A DNA stretch of 64,000 nucleotides from an uncultured Acidobacteriota bacterium (GTDB lineage Bacteria; Acidobacteriota; UBA6911; RPQK01; JAJDTT01). Within the stretch, counting starts at the first letter, position 1. Each line of letters opens with the position of its first letter. Positions 18,666-26,686 of this stretch are shown here, in pieces. The DNA lies in assembly GCA_951812665.1 (NCBI GenBank), contig CATOST010000013.1:56448-120447 (forward strand), given 5' to 3'. The translations under genes were made by a program, and so were the position numbers. The notes beneath the pieces were generated by a model that saw nothing but the letters and a program-made list of their open reading frames with translations, searched no databases and was not told where the DNA came from.

Positions 18666-21529
18666 TGAACCCTTTTCACGGGCAGATGGACTGTGAACGT
18701 GCTCCCCTCCCCCACCCGGCTTCGCGCCTGAATTCGACCCTCGTGCTCCTGAACGATTCCGTAACAGACCGAGAGCCCCAGGCCGGTCCCCTTCCCCACG
18801 TCCTTGGTGGTGAAGAAGGGATCGTAGATCCGGTGGAGAACGGCGCCGGGAATGCCTTTTCCACTGTCTACCACCTCCACCACGAGACCTGAATTCCTAT
18901 GGGAGGTACGGACCGTGACGCTCCCTCCGTCCGGCATGGCGTCCTTGGCATTCATCAGCAAGTTGACGAAAACCTGCTGCAGCTTGCCCTCATGGCCCCG
19001 GGTGCGGGGCAGAGCGGAATCGAGCTGGAGACTGACCTCCACCCCTTGGGTCCAGAGTTGATGCTCCAAGAGGGACACCGTCTCCAACATCAGGGAATTG
19101 ACGTTGACCTCGCGGAATTCACCGTCCCGGACACGGGCAAAGTTGACCAGGTTGTTGACGATCCGCGAGGCTCGAAAGCTCTGCTTTTCGATCTTCTCCA
19201 AGAGCTCGCGCCGGGAGTCGGAAGCAGGAGTCGAATCCAGCAGCAACTGCGTGTAGCTCGAGATCCCGGCCAGAGGCGTATTGACCTCATGCGCCACGCC
19301 CGCCGCCAGGAGGCCGATGGACGTGAGCTTCTCCGCCTGCACCAGTTGGTCCTCCAACTGCGCCTTCTCCGTCACGTCGTCGAAGAGCAGAAGAGTTCCG
19401 GTGAGTACGTCATCCTGGGCCACGAAGGGCGAGAGGTGAATACTCACGAGGCGATCCTCGCCCGACGAGGACTTGAGACGCGTCTTGTCCAGGCGTGTCA
19501 CCTCCGGAATCCGCCAGCGAGAGCCGCCCAGTGCTTCCTTCACGGATTGGAGCAGGTCCGGGGGAAAGACGTCGTCTATACTCCGGCCGACCGCAGCGCT
19601 CGCCTCCAAGCCGTAGAAAGACTCCATGAACGAGTTCCAGACTCGGACGGCGCCATGGGAATCGACTACCACGACTCCCGCCGTAATGCTCCGGATCACG
19701 CTTTCGTTGTAGCTCTTGAGCCTCTGAAGCTCGCCCGCCTTGGTTTCCAACGAACGGTACAGCACCGCGTTGTCCATGGCAGTTGCCACATAACCGGCAA
19801 GCGCGGCGAGCAACTCCATATCCTCGCTGTTCAAGACGTCGCCGTTGGCCCGATCCCCCAGACCCAGCAGGCCGATCACGCGGCCATGGGTCTCGAGGGG
19901 CTGAAGATACCGAATTCCCAAGGCCGACAGTCGAGTCTGGTGACGCGTCTCCTCATCCCAGCCGCCGCAACCCGGCGCCAACCGCACCGCCCGGCCGTCG
20001 CTGCGGCCCCAAGGTGGAGCCGGCACCAGAATCGGACTGTTCTTGTCAAGACGGCCGTTCACACCGAGGGCGTGGTAGAGGAAGAATCGACCAGGCCGCT
20101 CCGGAGAGCGGAGAAAGACGGCCACGGGATGGACGGTGAAGGTCTGCTCGATCCGCGCGCAAACCCGCTCCGCCAAACGCGGCAGACTGATTTCCGAGTT
20201 CAGGCTCCTTCCGAAATCCGCAAACGACTGACGATAGTCGTAGGTCTCCGGATAGTAGTAGCGATCCAATCGCTGCTGAATCTTGTTCTTCACCGGTGCG
20301 AACAGGAAGGCCGCCACCAAGGCCGAAACGGCGAACACTGAGAAGTCGGAATGGGGAGAGAGACCGAATAGGGTTCCACCGACCAGCAGGACCACCCCCA
20401 CGTAGAAGACCAGCAGGACCCAACTGGCCAGGACGTAGGCCGCGCTTTCGCGGAAGATCAGCTCCACGTCCATCAATCGGTACCGGATGATGGCGTATCC
20501 GAAACACAAAGGAAGGAGCGCCAGACTCAAGATCGACATCTCCATCACGGGATGGATGGGAAAACCCAGGAAATAGGGTCCGGCATACAGAATCAGGAAC
20601 GGCGCCAGGGCGATGAGGGTCCCATGGGACACCCACTTCATCTGCCTGCGGTGCAGGGGTGTCCGTGCCTGCCGGCCGGATTGGATGAGCAGGCCGGCTC
20701 CCAGACAGAAGAAGATTCCCAGATGGGACAGATGAATCTTGTCAAAGAAGTGGGCGATCCCCGGACTTCGTGCCAACCCCAGCGGCTGCAGAGACCCCAG
20801 GAACCAAACCACGTGGATCGCCAGTAGCGCGACCGCCGGCAGATAGAAGGCAGCTCCCAGCTTACCCCGCGGGTCCAGCCATCGTTGGGTCTCGGGAAAA
20901 GTCGCGCAGAAATGGAGAAACAAGGGAGGAAGCAGCAGCAGGGCCACCGACCCGATCCAATAAATCAGGAGATCGAAGGAATCGCCTCGACCCGAGTACC
21001 GGTACAGATACAGGCAGCACGAAACCAGGCACAGCAGAAAAAAGTGGATTGCGCCCGGTGACTGGTGCTTTCGCAGAAAGACGAACAATCCGATGGACAG
21101 GTGGAGCAGGGCTACAAGCACCAGAATGCCGTCGGTCCGGTCGAGCCCCGACTCGATCTCCAGCCGCACTTCGTGTTGGCTCCGATCGCCTCCCGGTGTT
21201 TTCCGGATCAGATACGTTGCCGGCATGCCCTGGGGAACGGCCCCGGCCAAGACTTCCATCACCTCGGCGTAGTCGGCGAGAGACCGGATCTCGATGCCCC
21301 CCAGCTCCACCAAGCGGTCTCCCGTCTCGATTCCGGCACGCGGCCCACCGCCCGCCGGATCCCGGATCCGATGTGCGACCACGTTCCCGCTGCTTCCTTC
21401 GGTCCAGACGATCCCGTCAGAGACCTCGCCCCAAGTCGACCGATCCAGAAGATTCAGGACGCCGACATAGACGGCGACGGCGGAGGCCAGGACGACCAGG
21501 ACAGCCTTCAGTTGGAAGCCACGAAACAT
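18662..21529 (-). CDS. Membrane histidine kinase with PDZ, multi-TM, GAF, PAS and kinase modules
   Basis: Sensor kinase of 955 residues. An N-terminal anchor (LKAVLVVLASAVAVYVGVL) is followed by a periplasmic PDZ-like domain (about 45-125, with AGIETGDRLVELGGIEIRS). A block of several membrane helices spans about 132-405, then come a GAF-like domain (about 440-590), a PAS domain (about 605-715), and HisKA with the phospho-accepting His in VAHEVNTPLAG near residue 746. The HATPase ends with DSGKGIPGAV and GKGTGLGLSVCYGIV. The PDZ domain suggests sensing of a misfolded or protein ligand in the envelope. It is coupled to the regulator downstream. Confidence 0.9.
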   Translation of the reverse strand: MFRGFQLKAVLVVLASAVAVYVGVLNLLDRSTWGEVSDGIVWTEGSSGNVVAHRIRDPAGGGPRAGIETGDRLVELGGIEIRSLADYAEVMEVLAGAVPQGMPATYLIRKTPGGDRSQHEVRLEIESGLDRTDGILVLVALLHLSIGLFVFLRKHQSPGAIHFFLLCLVSCCLYLYRYSGRGDSFDLLIYWIGSVALLLLPPLFLHFCATFPETQRWLDPRGKLGAAFYLPAVALLAIHVVWFLGSLQPLGLARSPGIAHFFDKIHLSHLGIFFCLGAGLLIQSGRQARTPLHRRQMKWVSHGTLIALAPFLILYAGPYFLGFPIHPVMEMSILSLALLPLCFGYAIIRYRLMDVELIFRESAAYVLASWVLLVFYVGVVLLVGGTLFGLSPHSDFSVFAVSALVAAFLFAPVKNKIQQRLDRYYYPETYDYRQSFADFGRSLNSEISLPRLAERVCARIEQTFTVHPVAVFLRSPERPGRFFLYHALGVNGRLDKNSPILVPAPPWGRSDGRAVRLAPGCGGWDEETRHQTRLSALGIRYLQPLETHGRVIGLLGLGDRANGDVLNSEDMELLAALAGYVATAMDNAVLYRSLETKAGELQRLKSYNESVIRSITAGVVVVDSHGAVRVWNSFMESFYGLEASAAVGRSIDDVFPPDLLQSVKEALGGSRWRIPEVTRLDKTRLKSSSGEDRLVSIHLSPFVAQDDVLTGTLLLFDDVTEKAQLEDQLVQAEKLTSIGLLAAGVAHEVNTPLAGISSYTQLLLDSTPASDSRRELLEKIEKQSFRASRIVNNLVNFARVRDGEFREVNVNSLMLETVSLLEHQLWTQGVEVSLQLDSALPRTRGHEGKLQQVFVNLLMNAKDAMPDGGSVTVRTSHRNSGLVVEVVDSGKGIPGAVLHRIYDPFFTTKDVGKGTGLGLSVCYGIVQEHEGRIQARSRVGEGSTFTVHLPVKRVQ

Positions 21530-21832
21530 GAACGGCTCCCCTCAGAAACGGCCGGCAACGGAAATGACGCACACGTCGGCGACGCTTTTCATGACCCTTC
21601 CAATACCCCACCATTCGCTCGCAAGATCGGTGCCATCTACCGGTCGACCCACGAAATCTCCTGAGAAGAAGAAGGATTCTCGTCCCTGCGAGAAGGCCGG
21701 CGCACCCCTGACGGAGAATTCAGTCCAATCTCTCGTACGAGATCCAATAATTTGGATTATCGGCATGCGTCCCCCGGATCAGAGCGTTACCGGGAGTCCT
21801 GCTTCCCGAACAGCAGGAACAGCGGTGGGAAA
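21530..21832. other. Intergenic region with adjacent palindromes
   Basis: A 303-base stretch between the kinase gene and the 3' end of the outer-membrane barrel gene. No coding frame is convincing. It contains two adjoining dyads at 21731-21757, listed separately. Both flanking genes are on the minus strand, so it holds the kinase promoter region. Confidence 0.5.
21731..21757. promoter_or_regulatory. Two adjacent perfect palindromes, possible operator
   Basis: TCTCGTACGAGA (12 bases, self-complementary) is followed directly by ATCCAATAATTTGGAT, a six-base stem with a TAAT loop. They lie about 200 bases upstream of the histidine-kinase start and 75 bases beyond the end of the barrel gene. Placement could suit an operator or a weak transcription terminator without a U-tract. 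Confidence 0.35.
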
Positions 21833-23614
21833 TCAGAACCTGACCGTGACTCCGCCCCGAACGGACCTTGGGTCTTGGGCCAAAACGACGCTTCCACGCG
21901 GACCGTTCGAGACCACGCCAAGGTCCTCATTGGTGAGATTGCGGATATCCAAAAGCGCCTCGATGCGGCGGCCGTTGAGGAAGTCCAGGCCCAGGAAGCT
22001 CAGGACGCTGTCGGGAATGGGGATGATCTGACGAATAAAGAGATTCAGACCCTTGTTGCCGGTCTCGTAGGCATCCGAGAGCGCGTCCAACGGGGTCACG
22101 GGGTCGCCGTCAGTCACGAACTTGACCACGGCCGTCAACTCGGTCCGAGTCGTCGGTATGAACACGCCCAGCTCGGTGTCGACGGCGCCGTAGCCCCTTC
22201 TCTTCAACAGACGGCCGACATCCGCCGTTTCCAGCACCAGGGCGTACCCGGTGGGAACCACGCTGACGGCGGTGCCGCGGATATAGGAAACGCCGGCACG
22301 AACATTGCGGCTGATCCCCTGCCGCAGCGTCAATCGATTGCCCCAGGTCCGGGCCTGATCGTCCGTGAGCCGGACCAGATCCGGGTCCGGGGAACTCGAG
22401 AAAAAAGCCATGAAGGGAACGGTTCCACCGAAGAACTGGTCCTGGAAGCGGGCCAATTCCAACTCGGCGTTCTCCCAGAGCTTGTAGGCCAGACTTCCCC
22501 GGTAGTGGCGCGAGGTGCCGAATTCCAATCGATTGTCGATCCACGAGATCTTGACGGCATCCGATAGACCCACGGTACGGCCGTCCTCCAAGGTCACGGA
22601 ATTCTGGTAGAGAGTGGGCCGCTTCGACGCCATCGTCACCTGCAAACGGGCGCGTGGCAGAGGCCGCAGGGTCAATTCGGCGCTCGGACTCAGGGTCGAA
22701 TAATTATAGGTCGATCGAACCTTGTTGAACTCGAGTCCCCAGCTCAGGGCCAGGGTGTCGCCCCATGAGAATCTGTCTTCGAAACCCACGCTGAGGATGT
22801 TGGTGGCGCCGGCGGCATTGGTGAAATCCAGGTCGCGGCCCAGGGCCCCGGGATTCTCCAACAGAGCCATTCTGGGCTGATGGACACCGATCCGGCCGTG
22901 GCCCAGAAACACCCTCACCGAGTGGCGATCACTCAGCGACTGGTCCATGAAGGCCTTGATCCGCCAGAGCGAATCCTCGCCCGAATTCAACTGGCCGGCG
23001 AAGATGTAGTCGCGGCCGCCGGGGAGACTCTGCACCATGCCGAAATTCGCCGTGGTCGCTCCCGCGGAGTCGTCGGGAAGGCGGAGATAGTCTCCGCCAT
23101 GGCCGGCGCTGGAATAGACCTGGAAAACCGCGCTTTCAAACCAGGGGTTGGTTCGTCCCTCCATCAACTCGGGAAGATGGCGGAAAATGAGCCTCGGGTC
23201 GGCATTGCGAAGCAGCGCCTTGAAGCTGACGTTGCGGCCTCCCAACCCTTCGACGTCCAGCAACTCCTGCAACACCAGGGTCATCACCGACGTCTGTCCG
23301 GGAAGAATCTCCACCGGACCCGCCTTCCGCACCACGTACTGACTGCTCTTGACCAGGACCCTGTAGGAACCCGCCCTCATATTCTTGAAGAACAGCCGGC
23401 CCGACTCGTCGCTACGGGTCAGAACGGGCAAGCCCTCGTCGGAGGAGCGGTCCGTCAGCGTGACCAGAACGTCGGAAACCGGGAGCCCGGATTCGTCTTG
23501 CACCAGACCGAGGAGTTGTCCCCGCGCGGACGCGTGAGCCGACACTCCGGACAGAGATACGAGAACGCCAAGTAGAAACAGCTGTGGGAGACGACCTATT
23601 GAAGGACAGGTCAT
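21833..23614 (-). CDS. Outer-membrane beta-barrel with carboxypeptidase-regulatory-like domain, no plug
   Basis: The signal peptide (LFLLGVLVSLSGVSAHA) precedes a carboxypeptidase-regulatory-like or Cna-B-like domain at about residues 32-110 (GLVQDESGLPVSDVLVTLTD). The remainder is alternating beta-strand sequence ending in Phe (VRGGVTVRF), typical of an outer-membrane barrel recognised by the BAM machinery. Length is 593 residues. I see no TonB-dependent receptor plug domain between the N-terminal domain and the barrel, so substrate uptake by the usual TonB mechanism is doubtful. A structural or sensory role is possible. It is divergent from rlmB with a 180-base gap. Confidence 0.7.
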   Translation of the reverse strand: MTCPSIGRLPQLFLLGVLVSLSGVSAHASARGQLLGLVQDESGLPVSDVLVTLTDRSSDEGLPVLTRSDESGRLFFKNMRAGSYRVLVKSSQYVVRKAGPVEILPGQTSVMTLVLQELLDVEGLGGRNVSFKALLRNADPRLIFRHLPELMEGRTNPWFESAVFQVYSSAGHGGDYLRLPDDSAGATTANFGMVQSLPGGRDYIFAGQLNSGEDSLWRIKAFMDQSLSDRHSVRVFLGHGRIGVHQPRMALLENPGALGRDLDFTNAAGATNILSVGFEDRFSWGDTLALSWGLEFNKVRSTYNYSTLSPSAELTLRPLPRARLQVTMASKRPTLYQNSVTLEDGRTVGLSDAVKISWIDNRLEFGTSRHYRGSLAYKLWENAELELARFQDQFFGGTVPFMAFFSSSPDPDLVRLTDDQARTWGNRLTLRQGISRNVRAGVSYIRGTAVSVVPTGYALVLETADVGRLLKRRGYGAVDTELGVFIPTTRTELTAVVKFVTDGDPVTPLDALSDAYETGNKGLNLFIRQIIPIPDSVLSFLGLDFLNGRRIEALLDIRNLTNEDLGVVSNGPRGSVVLAQDPRSVRGGVTVRF

Positions 23615-23795
23615 AAGTTTTCTTTCAATTCCACATTCTAGGCATCATCTTCAAAGGAGTCAATTCGCCACTGCATTTTGAATCCACGAAGCTCTACCTG
23701 ATCTTCCCACTCACCCCTCGGGCGTTCCTTCTTCCACTCCTGACACGAGTGTATACTCCGGCCATGACTCCGGTCCTTGATCCTGTTCTTGTCCC

Positions 23796-24554
23796 ATGAT
23801 CGTCCATGGGGTCCATGCCGTCCGGGAGGCATTGGCTGCGGAGAATCCCAAGGTCGAGAAGATTCTGATCCGGAGACGGGATCTGAATCCAAGACTGCGG
23901 GAGATCGTCGAGGCGGCTCGCCGCCGGGGAATCCCCATCCAGTTCGAGCCTGCGGTCCGATCCTCTCCAGGAAACAGGCGGCAGCGTCATTCGGAGGTCT
24001 CTGCCCGGGTCTCCGGCGCCTCGCCGGTCCCTCTTGAACGTATTCTGAGCCGGCAGCCAAGCCTGCTGCTCGCCGTGGACGGCGTCCAGGACCCCAACAA
24101 TCTGGGCGCCCTCCTGAGAACGGCAGAGGCGGTCGGCGTCGACGGAGTCCTGATCCCGCGGCGCCGTTCCTGTTCCATCACTCCCAGCGTGGTCACTTCC
24201 AGCGCCGGCGCCGCGCTCCATCTGAAGATCTGCCGCATCTCCAACCTGTCTCGCACCCTGGACCGACTCAAGCAGGCGGGATTCTGGATCGTGGGTTTGG
24301 ACCCGAAGGGCTCGACCAGCCTGAACCAGATCGACGCCACCCTGCGCCTGGTCGTGGTCGTGGGCGGTGAACACCAGGGTCTGCGCCGGCTCGTGCGCCG
24401 GCAGTGCGACTTCCTCGCAGCCCTGCCCATGCAGGGACGGGTCGCATCCCTGAACCTGTCGGTGGCGGCGGGAGTCCTGCTCTACCAGATCGCTCTTCGC
24501 CGGACTAGCGGGGCTCCAGAATCAGGTTCCGCCATCGATCCACGCGCCCCTTGA
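23796..24554 (+). CDS. rlmB: 23S rRNA 2'-O-methyltransferase, SpoU/TrmH family (RlmB-like)
   Basis: SPOUT-class methyltransferase; RlmB methylates G2251 of 23S rRNA. A short substrate-binding domain (HGVHAVREALAAENPKVEKI) precedes the catalytic domain. Motif 1 is DPNNLGALLRTAEAVGVDGV, motif 2 VVGGEHQGL, and motif 3 LPMQGRVASLNLSVAAGVLL, with the trefoil-knot residues intact. The 252-residue length is normal. The last 50 bases overlap the convergent hyuA gene; the final residues (GAPESGSAIDPRAP) are beyond the conserved core, so the overlap probably reflects drift of the stop. Confidence 0.9.
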   Translation: MIVHGVHAVREALAAENPKVEKILIRRRDLNPRLREIVEAARRRGIPIQFEPAVRSSPGNRRQRHSEVSARVSGASPVPLERILSRQPSLLLAVDGVQDPNNLGALLRTAEAVGVDGVLIPRRRSCSITPSVVTSSAGAALHLKICRISNLSRTLDRLKQAGFWIVGLDPKGSTSLNQIDATLRLVVVVGGEHQGLRRLVRRQCDFLAALPMQGRVASLNLSVAAGVLLYQIALRRTSGAPESGSAIDPRAP

Positions 24555-26520
24555 ATCCGGGAGGAATCAAGGTGGTGGCGCTATATTCACAGATTACGGC
24601 GGGCGCCCGGAGCCGAGTCCCGGGCTGTAGCCGGTCGCGATCATAGAAGCGGGTCAGGCGGCGCCTCCCCCGGAAAAGGACCTTTCTCTTCTCTTCGGCG
24701 ACGGCCCGGGGTGGCCGCTTCGGGATGGTGGCAGCTTCCGGAAGCGGCAGTTCGGCGTGGCTGCCCGCGGCCCGAACCCGCAGTGTCACCACTTCCACGG
24801 CGAGACCAGGATTGGAGTATCCGTAGAGCCTGTCATGCTTCTTGTGAAAAGCTCGCAACAGGTTGCGCGAGTAGGGAACGTTGATTTCGTAACCTTGCCC
24901 CAGGTACCGGAGGTCCACGCTCCGCTGGACCTCGATCCGCTCCTCCGCGAACCCATCCTGAGCCAACCGGCGGCGCGCCTGGTCCACCAGGGGCGCCATC
25001 TTCTTCTGGAGGCGACGTGCCACGTTGGCATTGCTGAAGGCAAGACGGACGGTACGCGAGAGATCCCGGACCACCTGCGAGTCCATCATTCCCCAGGCGG
25101 AGACCAGACCCGGGCTGGAAGGGATCATGACCCGCGGAATCATCAGAGATCGAGCCAGCTCGCAGGCATGGAGCCCGCCCGCGCCGCCGTAGCTCACCAG
25201 GGTGAAGTCCCGGGTGTCGTGGCCCTTTTCCAGAGAGATCATCCGCAAGGCCGTTTCCATCTGGGTGTTTGCGATCTTGATGATTCCGTCGGAAAGTTCC
25301 TCGGGTGACCAGGAATGCTCCTGGAGCCGGCTGGAAAGCTGTTTCAGGTACCTGGGCAGCCGTCCCGAATCGAGTTTCATCTCTCCGCCCAGAAAGCGTT
25401 CGGGGTCGATTCTGCCCAAAAAGAGGTTGGCGTCGGTCACGGTGATGTTCCGTCCCCGTCCGTAGCAGACGGGACCCGGGCTGGACCCGGCGCTCTTGGG
25501 ACCCACCCGCAGCAACCCCCCGGAATCGACCCATGCAATGGAGCCGCCGCCCGCTCCGACGGAACGAATGGGGATCATCTGTACGGACAGGGGAAACCGG
25601 TCCAACTCGGCCTCACCGGTGCTGGGAACACGCTGATCGCAGAGGCAGACGTCGGTGGACGTTCCCCCCATGTCCAGAGTGATGATCCGGTCGTAGCCGG
25701 CCTGCCGGGCCAGCTTGAAGGCTCCTGCGACTCCTCCCGCCGGCCCCGAAAAAAGAGTTCGCACCGGATCGACCGAGGTCGAGGAAAGGGGCGCCGTCCC
25801 CCCATTGGACTGCATGATGGTGAGACGGCCCTGCCCCAGCAAAGGGCTCGAGCTCAAAGCTTCCAGATAGCGGTTGACCACCGGAGTCAGGTAGGCGTTG
25901 ATGACGGTCGCCGACGTTCGTTCGTATTCGCGGAACTCGGGCAGCACGCGGCTGGAGAGGCTGACCGGTATTCCGGTGTCCCGCAGCGCCTTGCCCACGA
26001 GCTCCTCGTGACGTGGATTGACGTAGCTGTGCAGCAAGACTACCGCGATGGCCTGGGGCGATTGACGCCGCACCCTTTCCAGGAGCCGGTCCAGAGTCTC
26101 CCGTTTCAGCGGCTCCAGCCGCGTTCCGTCGTAAAGCGTCCGTTCCTCGATTCCGACGCGCCGGCTGCGGGGAACCAGCGGCGTGGCCCGGGGCGCGGTG
26201 AGACGGTAGAGATGGGCCCGGTTCTGGCGCCCGATCTCCAGAACGTCCTGGAAACCCTCGGTCGTCACCAGCAGGATCTTGGCCCCCTTGCGCTCCAGCA
26301 ACGCATTGGTGCCGACGGTAAAGCCGTGTTGAACCAGGGCGGGCGCGTCCCCGAGAATTCGGGCCAACCCCTCCAGGACCGCCTGTTCGGGCGTCGCCGG
26401 GGTCGAGGGTAGCTTCAGGAAATCGATCCGGCCCTCGCGGCAGACCACGAAATCGGTGAAGGTGCCGCCGGTGTCGACCCCGACCCGCAACAGAGACTCA
26501 GGATCGCCCAGATCCACCAT
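24505..26520 (-). CDS. Hydantoinase/oxoprolinase family protein, subunit A
   Basis: HyuA-type ATP-dependent amidohydrolase subunit (N-methylhydantoinase A, 5-oxoprolinase or acetone-carboxylase-like). The actin-like N-terminal ATPase signature LRVGVDTGGTFTDFVV is at the start. A central domain carries DMGGTSTDVCL and GPVCYGRGRN, and the C-terminal part contains ISLEKGHDTRDFTLVSYGGAG. ATG at 26520 places the first motif at residue 10; a GTG at 26580 would add 20 residues. The usual partner subunit B (HyuB) is not adjacent, which is unusual; it may lie elsewhere. Substrate cannot be determined. It is divergent from ntrY. Confidence 0.85.
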   Translation of the reverse strand: MVDLGDPESLLRVGVDTGGTFTDFVVCREGRIDFLKLPSTPATPEQAVLEGLARILGDAPALVQHGFTVGTNALLERKGAKILLVTTEGFQDVLEIGRQNRAHLYRLTAPRATPLVPRSRRVGIEERTLYDGTRLEPLKRETLDRLLERVRRQSPQAIAVVLLHSYVNPRHEELVGKALRDTGIPVSLSSRVLPEFREYERTSATVINAYLTPVVNRYLEALSSSPLLGQGRLTIMQSNGGTAPLSSTSVDPVRTLFSGPAGGVAGAFKLARQAGYDRIITLDMGGTSTDVCLCDQRVPSTGEAELDRFPLSVQMIPIRSVGAGGGSIAWVDSGGLLRVGPKSAGSSPGPVCYGRGRNITVTDANLFLGRIDPERFLGGEMKLDSGRLPRYLKQLSSRLQEHSWSPEELSDGIIKIANTQMETALRMISLEKGHDTRDFTLVSYGGAGGLHACELARSLMIPRVMIPSSPGLVSAWGMMDSQVVRDLSRTVRLAFSNANVARRLQKKMAPLVDQARRRLAQDGFAEERIEVQRSVDLRYLGQGYEINVPYSRNLLRAFHKKHDRLYGYSNPGLAVEVVTLRVRAAGSHAELPLPEAATIPKRPPRAVAEEKRKVLFRGRRRLTRFYDRDRLQPGTRLRAPAVICEYSATTLIPPGFKGRVDRWRNLILEPR

Positions 26521-26686
26521 CACGTGTTGTCCCGAGTTTGTCCTTTCAATCGAAATCCGGCGCCGCAGCCGGACGCCCACCCCTTCGCCGTCATCCGGTT
26601 CAGGCCTGAGAAGATGCTACAATACCGAAGATTCGGGAAACCTGACAAGCGTGCCCCGGGGCGCTTTCCGACCCTCAGCCGGCATC

